From: Planctomycetaceae bacterium UBA969
Lineage (GTDB): Bacteria > Planctomycetota > Planctomycetia > Gemmatales > Gemmataceae
NCBI GenBank assembly: GCA_002303765.1
Contig: DBCB01000362.1
Span: forward strand, 1 to 14,490
Direction: 5' to 3'
Length of the DNA: 14,490 nt
Shown here: piece after piece, positions 1 through 5,902 of the stretch
Layout of the letters: each line of letters starts with the position of its first letter
How positions within the stretch are numbered: the stretch's first letter is position 1
Notes under the pieces: model-generated
Told to the model about the DNA's origin: nothing
The model's database searches: none
The model's input: only the letters and a program-made list of their open reading frames with translations
Made by a program: the position numbers and the translations under genes

Positions 1-30
1 GCAGGTGTCTTCGAGCCTTTTGCCTTTTTT

Positions 31-210
31 TTATACTGATTCAGAAAAACGAATGGCGGTATGTTGCATTCTTTCGTGGGTTTCTTCAGATCCCCCCACC
101 AAATAGAAATGCTCGCAATTGGTTATTCTCTGGTGGTCGTCCTTGTTATCAAGGCCCAATCCAACAAACCCCAAAACTTTTGCTTCATCTTTTTTTGATT
201 TTTTCTTCAT
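31..210 (-). CDS. Small conserved planctomycete-type hypothetical protein, possibly cut short by an in-frame stop
   Basis: A 59-codon reading frame starts at an ATG (208-210) and stops at TAA (31-33). An AGGA about 10 nt upstream of the ATG is a plausible ribosome binding site. After a Lys-rich start the protein carries LGFVGLGLDNKDDHQRIT, then a CEHFYLVGGSEETHERMQ motif. From memory this resembles a small protein of unknown function common in planctomycetes; I know no role for it. It has no signal peptide or membrane segment and is probably cytosolic. Oddly, the frame stays open beyond the stop to the window edge and reads KKGKRLEDTC, which looks like the family's usual C-terminal part. The stop may therefore be a nonsense mutation, a sequence error or a readthrough point. 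The call as a gene is fairly secure; its true end is not. Confidence 0.65.
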   Translation of the reverse strand: MKKKSKKDEAKVLGFVGLGLDNKDDHQRITNCEHFYLVGGSEETHERMQHTAIRFSESV

Positions 211-403
211 CGTAATTCAATCCTAGGAAATAAAACTACAAACTAAGTTTCGCATGGTTTTTTGTAAAATCAATCCCGTATACTCAAATTTTATTAACAT
301 TAGGTTGATTTTTGCTTTGTAACAACAAAATACAAACTTCCCTTTAAGGGGCAGAATCATTCCAAGATGCACAATATTGTCAGGTTTTAAATAAAAGATG
401 GCA

Positions 404-432
404 ATTTCTTCGTTTTTGCTATTTAATATAAT
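404..432 (+). promoter_or_regulatory. Candidate sigma-70 promoter of the greA transcript
   Basis: A perfect TATAAT lies at 427-432. The -35 position (about 404-410, ATTTCTT) is a poor match to TTGACA, so the call rests on the -10 element. Transcription would start near 439 and give a leader of about 72 nt that contains the hairpin at 463-481. Confidence 0.4.
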
Positions 433-462
433 AAGTTAATGAAGTTTTTGTTTAAACCATGA

Positions 463-481
463 TGCGGAGTGTTATTCCGCA
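463..481 (+). promoter_or_regulatory. Leader hairpin upstream of greA
   Basis: TGCGGA (463-468) and TCCGCA (476-481) form a perfect 6-bp GC-rich stem with a 7-nt loop, ending 29 nt before the greA ATG. No T tract follows, so it is not a terminator. It could affect mRNA stability or translation, or be a protein-binding dyad in DNA. The pairing is seen; any function is inferred. Confidence 0.4.
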
Positions 482-510
482 AGTGGTAATTATTTGTATG
501 TGGTGAAGAA

Positions 511-990
511 ATGACAATAGAACGCGTCCCGATGACCCGAGAGGGTTATGAAAATTTGATGGTCCAATTAAACCGAATGCAGAATTCGGAAATGATCGAA
601 ATTGCTACGCGCATTGCCGATGCTCGTGCCTTGGGCGATCTCAGCGAAAATGCCGAATACCATGCTGCCCGAGAAGATCAGGGTATGTTGCAGGCCAGAG
701 TTGATGCACTCAAAGATAAACTAGCACGTGCACTTATTGTGGACATGAGCAGTCTGCCTTCTGATAAAGTTGTGTTTGGCGCCCGAGTTGTTATCAAAGA
801 TTTAGACTCTGGTGAGCATGAAACATATGAGCTTGTTGGCCCCGGGGATGAAGATTACGACAATAATAAAATATTGTCCTCGAGTCCACGCGGTCAGGCC
901 TTATTGGGTAAGAAGTGTGGTGACATGGTTTCGTTTAAGGTTCCCAAAGGCATGCTTCGTTACGAAGTTAAAGAAATTTCGTTTCCATAA
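511..990 (+). CDS. greA: Transcription elongation factor GreA
   Basis: GreA enters the secondary channel of backtracked RNA polymerase and stimulates cleavage of the 3' end of the transcript, rescuing stalled complexes. The 159 residues match the usual length (158 in E. coli). The N-terminal coiled-coil domain holds the signature GDLSENAEY at residues 42-50, with acidic tip residues D43 and E46 in the positions of the E. coli catalytic-tip acids. The C-terminal FKBP-like domain holds SSPRGQALLGKKCGD (124-138) and ends PKGMLRYEVKEI. The ATG at 511 has GGTGAAG just upstream (502-508). The DUF3500 gene follows after 47 nt on the same strand with no hairpin terminator between, so the two may be cotranscribed. 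The assignment is secure; GreB is less likely because the sequence fits GreA throughout. Confidence 0.97.
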   Translation: MTIERVPMTREGYENLMVQLNRMQNSEMIEIATRIADARALGDLSENAEYHAAREDQGMLQARVDALKDKLARALIVDMSSLPSDKVVFGARVVIKDLDSGEHETYELVGPGDEDYDNNKILSSSPRGQALLGKKCGDMVSFKVPKGMLRYEVKEISFP

Positions 991-1037
991 ATCGTTTTTT
1001 TTCATTTTGTAGCTGATTTTTTTCTGGAGTAATACAA

Positions 1038-2093
1038 ATGGTTTCCTCGTCGCATAACAAATTGTGGATTAAAACAGGTTTGGTTTTTTGTACAGGGATT
1101 GTGCTTATTGCGGCATATATATCCAATGCGGATACTAATCTGCAAACTGCGGGTGCAATGGCTAAAGCTGTTGATGAATTTTCTGCAACCCTTTCTGCTG
1201 ACCAGAAAAAGAAGGCTTTATTTACTTTTGAGGATTCGGAGAGAACCAATTGGAACTTTGTTCCACTGCAAGATAAAGCTAAAAATCCTACGCGAAAAGG
1301 CTTGCGTATGGAAGAAATGTCTGGAGAGCAAAAGCAACTTGCGCTGAGTATGGTTCAAGCTGGTACCAGCAAAGAAGGTTATTCCAGAGTTCGGGGAATT
1401 ATGGGCCTTGAGCAAGTTTTAAAGGAAAACGAGAAAAACGGTACCAATGTTCGAAGCTCTGACTGGTACTTTGTCTCTGTTTTTGGAACCCCTGGCGCAG
1501 GGAAAAAATGGGGATGGCGTTTTGAAGGCCATCATCTTTCCTTAAACTTTGTGATCGAAGGCAATAAAGTGGTAAGCGCAACTCCATCTTTTTTCGGTGC
1601 GAATCCAGCTTTAGTATTAAATGGTGCTAAAAAAGGATTACGCACCCTTCCAGAAACCGAGGATTTTGCAAAGAAATTGATCGCTTCCCTTTCCGATGAA
1701 CAAAAAAAAGTTGCATTAACTGATAAGTTGTTTGCAGAAATTGAACAAGGAAAATCGGTGGCGCCGACTTTTTCGAAGGGGTTGGAATCTGGTGCACTAA
1801 ATCCCGAACAGAAGAAAATCGTTCAAGAAATGATCCGTGCTTATTCTAATCGGTTTCCACAAGATTTTGCTGAAAAAGAAGCAGCAAGACTCGTTGGTTC
1901 TGATTTTGCAAAAATTGATTTTAGCTATGCCTTGGATAAATCAAAACCAGGTGACCCTTACACCTACAGGCTTCAAGGCCCTGATTTCTTAATTGAGTTT
2001 TTAAATATGCAAGCTGATGCAAGCGGAAACCCAGCAAATCACATTCATAGTGCCTGGAGGGCTTCAAAGGGAGATTTTGGAAATCGAAACTAG
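1038..2093 (+). CDS. DUF3500 family protein, secreted or membrane-anchored
   Basis: This 351-residue protein belongs by motif to DUF3500, a family of unknown function often found exported. Residues 10-30 are a hydrophobic segment fitting a signal peptide or membrane anchor, so the domain probably acts outside the cytoplasm. Family hallmarks are WYFVSVFGTPG (143-153), GWRFEGHHLSLNF (159-171), FFGANPA (185-191), YRLQGPDFLIEF (310-321) and the end motif NHIHSAWR...GDFG (334-348). The conserved His residues (165, 166, 335, 337) hint at metal binding or catalysis, but this is inference. The protein stops right after GDFG, a few residues earlier than members I recall. GGAG at 1026-1029 supports the ATG at 1038. 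It lies downstream of greA, possibly in one transcript, and ends before a strong terminator. Family call firm, function unknown. Confidence 0.9.
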   Translation: MVSSSHNKLWIKTGLVFCTGIVLIAAYISNADTNLQTAGAMAKAVDEFSATLSADQKKKALFTFEDSERTNWNFVPLQDKAKNPTRKGLRMEEMSGEQKQLALSMVQAGTSKEGYSRVRGIMGLEQVLKENEKNGTNVRSSDWYFVSVFGTPGAGKKWGWRFEGHHLSLNFVIEGNKVVSATPSFFGANPALVLNGAKKGLRTLPETEDFAKKLIASLSDEQKKVALTDKLFAEIEQGKSVAPTFSKGLESGALNPEQKKIVQEMIRAYSNRFPQDFAEKEAARLVGSDFAKIDFSYALDKSKPGDPYTYRLQGPDFLIEFLNMQADASGNPANHIHSAWRASKGDFGNRN

Positions 2094-2120
2094 TTATTCA
2101 TTCGCCAGTCGGTTTTTTCG

Positions 2121-2158
2121 ACACCAGTCGGTTTTTCCGGCTGGTGTTTTGTTTTTTT
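2121..2158 (+). terminator. Strong intrinsic terminator of greA-DUF3500
   Basis: An 11-bp stem pairs 2121-2131 with 2137-2147, all Watson-Crick except one U-G pair, around a 5-nt T loop. It is followed at once by a T-rich tract (TTTGTTTTTTT). It starts 27 nt after the DUF3500 stop codon. The left arm and loop repeat a sequence just upstream: CCAGTCGGTTTTT occurs at 2105-2117 and again at 2124-2136. Confidence 0.9.
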
Positions 2159-2225
2159 GTACAGTCCAAAATCGATATTTCTTTAAATATAGCCTCTAAT
2201 AAACATATTTGATTTTTCGAATTTG

Positions 2226-2242
2226 TTGGCATGGCGTTTGCA
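2226..2242 (+). promoter_or_regulatory. Candidate sigma-54 (RpoN) promoter
   Basis: The sequence TTGGCATGGCGTTTGCA fits the sigma-54 consensus YTGGCACGNNNNTTGCW at 12 of 13 specified positions, with the correct spacing between the -24 GG and the -12 GC. The one mismatch is T for C at the sixth base of TGGCAC. Transcription would start near 2253. A dyad at 2175-2190, roughly 65-80 bases upstream of that start, could serve as an activator site. No protein gene follows on this strand before 3455; the next thing downstream is a hairpin with a T tract. Confidence 0.55.
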
Positions 2243-2252
2243 TTGAATACAT

Positions 2253-2318
2253 AGCAATGATCATCTTAAATTGTAACGACTAAGGTGAAGGTTTTTGCCC
2301 AAAAACCGTTACTTTTTT
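2253..2318 (+). ncRNA. Predicted small RNA from the sigma-54 promoter
   Basis: From the predicted start near 2253 to the first T tract the RNA would be about 66 nt; readthrough to the second hairpin gives about 128 nt. The 3' half folds: GTAAC (2273-2277) pairs with GTTAC (2308-2312) and GGTTTTT (2290-2296) with AAAAACC (2301-2307), leaving a 12-nt purine-rich bulge (GACTAAGGTGAA, 2278-2289) on the 5' side. T6 follows directly. An 8-codon frame inside (2257-2283) begins too close to the predicted start for normal translation. The sites are seen; the existence of the RNA is inferred. Confidence 0.4.
2273..2318 (+). terminator. Bulged terminator-like hairpin, first of a pair
   Basis: An inner 7-bp stem (2290-2296 with 2301-2307, loop GCCC) stacks on an outer 5-bp stem (2273-2277 with 2308-2312), followed by T6 at 2313-2318. 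The inner stem is AU-rich, so strength is moderate. It is the natural end of a transcript from the sigma-54 promoter. Confidence 0.55.
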
Positions 2319-2346
2319 GTGCAGCTTAGAGTTCAATGCTAATTCG

Positions 2347-2380
2347 GTAGGGGTTTTCGCCCAAAACCCCTGCTATTTTT
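2347..2380 (+). terminator. Terminator-like hairpin, second of a pair
   Basis: An 11-bp stem pairs 2347-2357 with 2363-2373, including one U-G pair, with loop CGCCC. TATTTTT follows. It shares the core TTTT(C)GCCCAAAA with the hairpin at 2290-2307. On the minus strand no T tract follows, so it does not serve the amidase gene. Confidence 0.6.
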
Positions 2381-2401
2381 AGAAGTCATCTTTTAGATAT
2401 C

Positions 2402-2423
2402 AAAAATCTTTACTGATTAGTAA
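2402..2423 (-). terminator. Weak terminator-like hairpin after the amidase gene
   Basis: TTACT (2410-2414) pairs with AGTAA (2419-2423), a 5-bp stem with a 4-nt loop. Read on the minus strand it is followed by AGATTTTT. It lies 21 nt past the amidase stop codon. The stem is short and AT-rich, so the call is tentative. Confidence 0.3.
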
Positions 2424-2444
2424 CTTTTCTAAGATAAAACCAAG

Positions 2445-3344
2445 TTATAGCGTGGATTTGCTATTCCAGCGGTTTGATATTCCTTTATAAAAATCAACCC
2501 TTCGATCCCGAAAAAATGGCCAGTTCCTGCGTGTTTCTTCAATCATCTTCCTAGAGCAACTTGTAACTATTACTTCGTCTTTTTGTTCATTTGAATGGTG
2601 CAGATAGCCCCCGTAAGTGTTTAATACATGCGAATTTCCCCAAAACTCTAAACTCCCACCAGAGTTATTTTTCTCTAAACCGACCCGATTTACTGCTGCA
2701 ACATATACCCCGTTTGCGATCGAATGGGATCGGTGCATTGTTAGCCAAGCCTCTGCTTGTGCTTTGCCGTAGATTTCTTTCTCATGAGAATGCCAGCCAA
2801 TAGCGGTGGGGTAAAAAATAATTTCTGCGCCTTCAAGAGCGGTAAGCCTTGCAGCCTCTGGGTACCATTGGTCCCAGCAAATAAGAACCCCGACTTCAGC
2901 AAAAGGGGTTTTAAAAGACTTAAAGCCAAGATCTCCTGGAGTGAAATAATATTTTTCATAAAAAAGAGGGTCGTCAGGAATATGCATTTTGCGATAAATA
3001 CCAATGATGTTTCCATCTGGGCCAATAACGACCGCAGTGTTGTGATAAAGGCCTGGGGCTCGTTTTTCAAAAACTGAACCAATAACAACGCAACGGTTTT
3101 TCTTTGCACAAAGCGATAGAGCATCCGTGGTTGGGCCCGGAATAGGTTCTGCTAGCTCAAACAATGCGGGATCTTGTACCTGGCAAAAATAAGGTGTGAG
3201 GAAAAGTTCTTGCAAGCAAATAATCTGCGCCCCTTTGGATGCAGCTTCGTCAATACCAGCAATAGCTTTTTCAAGATTCGAATTTGAATCTTGTTGGCAT
3301 GCCATCTGGATTAATCCGATATTGAAAATATCATCTTTTTGCAT
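2445..3344 (-). CDS. aguB: N-carbamoylputrescine amidase (nitrilase superfamily)
   Basis: This enzyme hydrolyses N-carbamoylputrescine to putrescine, CO2 and ammonia, the last step of the agmatine route to putrescine, in the cytoplasm. The 299 residues match the family length. The nitrilase triad is in place: E46 (CLQELF), K119 (YRKMHIPD) and C156 (GVLICWDQWYPEAAR). AguB-type landmarks include PYFCQVQDPALFELAEPIPG, KRAPGLYHNTA, the PGDLGF stretch, FYPTAIGWH, and RSHSIANGVYVAAVNRVG. I chose the ATG at 3344 because homology begins there (NIGLIQMAC) and a GGAAAAAG lies upstream. A longer frame from 3398 adds a hydrophobic stretch that looks like translated leader. The neighbour uracil-DNA glycosylase is divergent and unrelated; no other polyamine gene is in view. 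Other C-N hydrolases are possible, but the motif match favours AguB. Confidence 0.88.
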   Translation of the reverse strand: MQKDDIFNIGLIQMACQQDSNSNLEKAIAGIDEAASKGAQIICLQELFLTPYFCQVQDPALFELAEPIPGPTTDALSLCAKKNRCVVIGSVFEKRAPGLYHNTAVVIGPDGNIIGIYRKMHIPDDPLFYEKYYFTPGDLGFKSFKTPFAEVGVLICWDQWYPEAARLTALEGAEIIFYPTAIGWHSHEKEIYGKAQAEAWLTMHRSHSIANGVYVAAVNRVGLEKNNSGGSLEFWGNSHVLNTYGGYLHHSNEQKDEVIVTSCSRKMIEETRRNWPFFRDRRVDFYKGISNRWNSKSTL

Positions 3345-3454
3345 AATCTTTTTCCAGAAATTCAGGCCCAAGCCAATGCTAAAGTATAAAATAAACAAAG
3401 AACTATTATTAAATAGGCTATTAAAAACCAGTTGATAAGTCTTGGAGTTGATGC

Positions 3455-4252
3455 GTGCAGAATATTTCTTTAAGCGAGTTACATAAACAAATTAAAACGC
3501 ATCTTGAATGCCTCAAGGTTTCAGGTATAGATTGGCTCGAAAATAATAATAATTCCACTTCGCAAGCTAGTGCGCCCAACATGGTTCATGATCATTTACC
3601 TTTGGCTAGTATGGCAGGCGCTCAGAATGTTGTTGTAACACCCCCTACCCCAGTAATCCCAGCACTGCATTCACTGGAAAAGAAAACACTATTATTGCAG
3701 CAACTTAAAGAAGAAGTTGCATCTTGTGTGAAATGCCCTCAACTTGCCCAAACAAGAAAAAACACCGTTTTTGGCATTGGTAAAATTGAACCCGATATTT
3801 GTTTTGTTGGGGAAGCCCCCGGTACTATAGAAGATGAAAAAGGAATTCCATTTGTTGGGGAAGATGGCTTATTGTTAGACAAAATTTTGAAGGCTTGTGG
3901 CTTATCGCGGGATGAGGTTTATTTTCTAAATATTATTAGTTGCAAACCGCCTGATAAACGATTGCCTTTGCTAACAGAAGTTTCCAACTGTCGAGGGTTT
4001 CTTGAAAAACAACTGGCGTTGGTAAAACCAAAAGTGATTTGTTGTCTTGGATCTTGTGCCGCGGAGAATTTACTTGATACTAAAATACCTACCAACAAAT
4101 TAAGAGGCAAATTTTACGATTGGAAAGGAATCCAAGTTTTATGTACTTATCATCCGTTATATTTAATACGGAATCCTGAAAAGAAAAAAGAAGTTTGGGA
4201 AGATATGAAGTTCTTGATTTCGCACCTTGGACGATCGCTTCCAACCCTTTGA
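3455..4252 (+). CDS. Family 4 (UDGa-type) uracil-DNA glycosylase with N-terminal extension
   Basis: This enzyme removes uracil from DNA to start base-excision repair. Family 4 enzymes carry a 4Fe-4S cluster; the four expected cysteines are C91, C94 (CVKCP), C163 and C179. Motif GEAPGTIEDEKGIPFVGEDG (119-138) is the water-activating loop with E120, and HPLYLIR (233-239) is the C-terminal active-site loop with H233. The usual CRPPGNR stretch is CKPPDKR (163-169), a mild deviation. About 80 residues precede the catalytic domain; 30-70 are Asn/Ser/Pro/Ala-rich and probably disordered. The start is GTG at 3455, supported by GGAG at 3444-3447; the nearby ATG at 3451 is in another frame. The gene ends one base from the convergent pseudokinase gene. 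Older annotations may call it a phage SPO1 DNA polymerase-related protein. Confidence 0.9.
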   Translation: MQNISLSELHKQIKTHLECLKVSGIDWLENNNNSTSQASAPNMVHDHLPLASMAGAQNVVVTPPTPVIPALHSLEKKTLLLQQLKEEVASCVKCPQLAQTRKNTVFGIGKIEPDICFVGEAPGTIEDEKGIPFVGEDGLLLDKILKACGLSRDEVYFLNIISCKPPDKRLPLLTEVSNCRGFLEKQLALVKPKVICCLGSCAAENLLDTKIPTNKLRGKFYDWKGIQVLCTYHPLYLIRNPEKKKEVWEDMKFLISHLGRSLPTL

Positions 4253-4253
4253 T

Positions 4254-5660
4254 TTATGTTTTTTCATGAAGCATTATTTTTTCCATAACTAATGAAAAAT
4301 CAATTGGAGTTTCGATGAAGGTGTTTCCATGCCGGGCAGGAATATGCATTAGTTTTTTTTTGCCCACTAAGAAAACGGTATGAAGGAACCGTCTCCGTAA
4401 CTCTGATTCTGTGATCATTTTTGCAAAAGTTTCTTTGATGGAAAGATAGCTATCTAATTCAATAATAAGGTGCTTGAATGATTCACGACTGTAAACATTA
4501 AGCGCCTGTTCAAGGTTGTTTGCCTGCAAAATTCTAAATCCCCTGTTTTGCATATATGCTTTGATCAATTGCCTTTTTTTATCGCTGCGGATCACCAAAA
4601 ATATCGTGGATCCATTCGTTGCTGAATTAACACCATATTCCGATTGGATTTTTTTTCGAATGGATTGAATTGCTATTTGGACTTGTAGAAAATCGTTATA
4701 GCGCGATTTTGGATCGATTGAAATCATGTTCTTGATGATAGGCAAGGTTTCCGATGGTAATGTTTTTTCGAATTCTGTGTTGAATAGAAGCTTGAATTCA
4801 TTGCTGTTATACATTTCTTTTCTTTTTTGAAATGATCCTGGAAGTGGAGATTTTCCTGTAAGAAGGTGATAAAAAAGACAACCTGCAAAAAATATATCTG
4901 ATTGCGTAGGGGTTGAAGATACGTTTGAATGCTTTTCTAATCCCGCATAATCAAAAGACAAAGAATTTTGGTTTTTAATCTGCCTTGTTAAAGGATCAAA
5001 AATTGAAGCAAAACGGAAGTTGTTGATTTTAGGGTGTGATGTATTGTCCAGTAGGACTTTTGCACCCGAGAAATTCCCGTGTGATATACCCATTTTTTGT
5101 AAATATAAAAATGCCTTGATAACATCTTCCATTATTAAACAAGCTTCACTGCAACTTAGAAATGTTTTGATTTCTAGCCAGTCGTAAACCGACCCGCCTT
5201 TGATCCATTCAAGTGCAAGGTAAGGCGGAATGTTTTTAGTTCCTGGAAATAAATCCAAGGTCTTTACAATATTTGGGTGGTTGATGTCTTTAAGAATTTC
5301 TCCTTGTCGCAAAAATTTTAAGGTTTCGGCATTATTGCTGGTGTGTTTTTTCCGGAGTACTTTTAATGCAACAATTTCACCAGTATTAATTTTCTTTGCC
5401 TTGTAAGTACGGCCTAAATTGCCTAATCCAACAGGTGAAAGAAGTTGGTAACCGTTAAACAAAAGCATGGTACCATCGCCAGCAATAATTTTTCCAATCT
5501 GCCAAGCAGTTAGGTGGTTGTTTTGGATGAGAATTTTCGGATCAATAAAATTATCATTCACCAACCTAATATGTGACAGCACTTCTTCTGCAATAGGAGG
5601 AGTGATGAGGCCAAGTTTTTGGGTTAAATGAACCAACCCAATAAATTCTTCGATTTCCAT
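4254..5660 (-). CDS. Pseudokinase with C-terminal degenerate receiver domain
   Basis: Residues 1-66 (FIGLVHLTQKLGLI..., LTAWQIGKIIAG) match the leader region typical of planctomycete Ser/Thr kinases. A kinase fold follows (about 70-335): glycine loop VGLGNLG (77-83), VALK lysine K100, helix C glutamate E121, E242 in the APE position, F-helix D255 and late R320. The catalytic residues are gone: HRD is HGN (194-196), the catalytic-loop Asn is K201, and DFG is NFR (214-216), so phosphotransfer is unlikely. Residues 351-466 resemble a response-regulator receiver. There the phosphoacceptor Asp aligns with E401 (HLIIELD) and the conserved Lys before Pro is T451 (IETPID). No membrane segment is seen, so it is probably a cytosolic scaffold or sensor. 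It appears monocistronic, and an apparent promoter sits just upstream. The fold is secure; loss of activity is inferred from motifs. Confidence 0.88.
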   Translation of the reverse strand: MEIEEFIGLVHLTQKLGLITPPIAEEVLSHIRLVNDNFIDPKILIQNNHLTAWQIGKIIAGDGTMLLFNGYQLLSPVGLGNLGRTYKAKKINTGEIVALKVLRKKHTSNNAETLKFLRQGEILKDINHPNIVKTLDLFPGTKNIPPYLALEWIKGGSVYDWLEIKTFLSCSEACLIMEDVIKAFLYLQKMGISHGNFSGAKVLLDNTSHPKINNFRFASIFDPLTRQIKNQNSLSFDYAGLEKHSNVSSTPTQSDIFFAGCLFYHLLTGKSPLPGSFQKRKEMYNSNEFKLLFNTEFEKTLPSETLPIIKNMISIDPKSRYNDFLQVQIAIQSIRKKIQSEYGVNSATNGSTIFLVIRSDKKRQLIKAYMQNRGFRILQANNLEQALNVYSRESFKHLIIELDSYLSIKETFAKMITESELRRRFLHTVFLVGKKKLMHIPARHGNTFIETPIDFSLVMEKIMLHEKT

Positions 5661-5680
5661 AATAATTATTATTGCATGTA

Positions 5681-5709
5681 ATTATAAGGATTTCGATGGA
5701 AGGCGTTAA
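5681..5709 (-). promoter_or_regulatory. Promoter of the pseudokinase gene
   Basis: On the minus strand a perfect TATAAT (5681-5686) lies 17 nt from TTAACG (5704-5709), which matches TTGACA at 4 of 6. The start would be near 5674, leaving a leader of about 13 nt with no Shine-Dalgarno sequence before the ATG at 5660. Confidence 0.5.
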
Positions 5710-5859
5710 ATTTTGGTCAAATGATTGATGTTTTGTTAGTTCCGGTGTTTTAGGGGAAAGATGTGAAGTAGGTTAAGAATGATTTTGTTAAGAAAGTTGT
5801 AAACTCGTATTGAAGAAAAATGTTATCAAGGCTATTTGGATCGCTTGTAGTTGGGGATT

Positions 5860-5886
5860 TTAACATTGTGGGTGAAATAACATAAT
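5860..5886 (+). promoter_or_regulatory. Possible promoter of the HEAT-repeat lipoprotein gene
   Basis: TTAACA (5860-5865, 5 of 6) is followed after 15 nt by CATAAT (5881-5886, 5 of 6). The spacing is shorter than ideal. The start would be near 5893, only about 10 nt before the ATG at 5903 but about 50 nt before the alternative ATG at 5942. Confidence 0.3.
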
Positions 5887-5902
5887 AAGCTGGTAAACAA
5901 AC

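Larger units (their letters stand above)
211..510. other. Intergenic region between the small gene and greA
   Basis: These 300 bases separate divergent genes and are AT-rich. I see no coding frame. They hold a consensus -10 hexamer at 427-432 and a leader hairpin at 463-481, both reported separately. A short dyad, CCCTTTAAGGG, lies at 340-350; its central spacer is one base, so it could be a protein-binding site but not a useful RNA hairpin. Confidence 0.5.
2094..2444. other. Long convergent intergenic region with a candidate small RNA locus
   Basis: No credible protein-coding frame is visible in these 351 bases. In order they contain the DUF3500 terminator (2121-2158), an AT-rich dyad ATATTT/AAATAT (2175-2190), a near-consensus sigma-54 promoter (2226-2242), two related hairpins each followed by a T tract (2273-2318 and 2347-2380), and a weak hairpin near the amidase end (2410-2423). 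The other convergent gene pairs in the window have essentially no gap, so the space here is itself notable. Confidence 0.6.

Noticed and set aside
340..350. CCCTTTAAGGG dyad as a terminator for the small leftmost gene or a greA operator
   Set aside because: It lies upstream of the small gene's start, has a one-base centre that cannot form an RNA loop, and nothing else supports an operator.
2257..2283. Eight-codon frame MIILNCND after the sigma-54 site, as a leader peptide
   Set aside because: The ATG lies only about 4 nt from the predicted transcription start and has no ribosome binding site; nothing downstream on this strand would be regulated by it.
2741..3124. 127-codon minus-strand frame inside the amidase gene
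   Set aside because: It runs in another frame of a gene with complete family motifs and has no recognisable domain; it is a shadow.
3345..3398. Longer amidase start at 3398 giving 18 more residues
   Set aside because: The added residues are hydrophobic leader-like sequence outside the nitrilase domain, and family homology begins just after the ATG at 3344.
4260..4299. TTTTTCAT/ATGAAAAA inverted repeat at the UDG/pseudokinase junction as a terminator
   Set aside because: The stem is almost all A-T with a 24-base loop and no suitable T tract after it; likely chance in AT-rich DNA.
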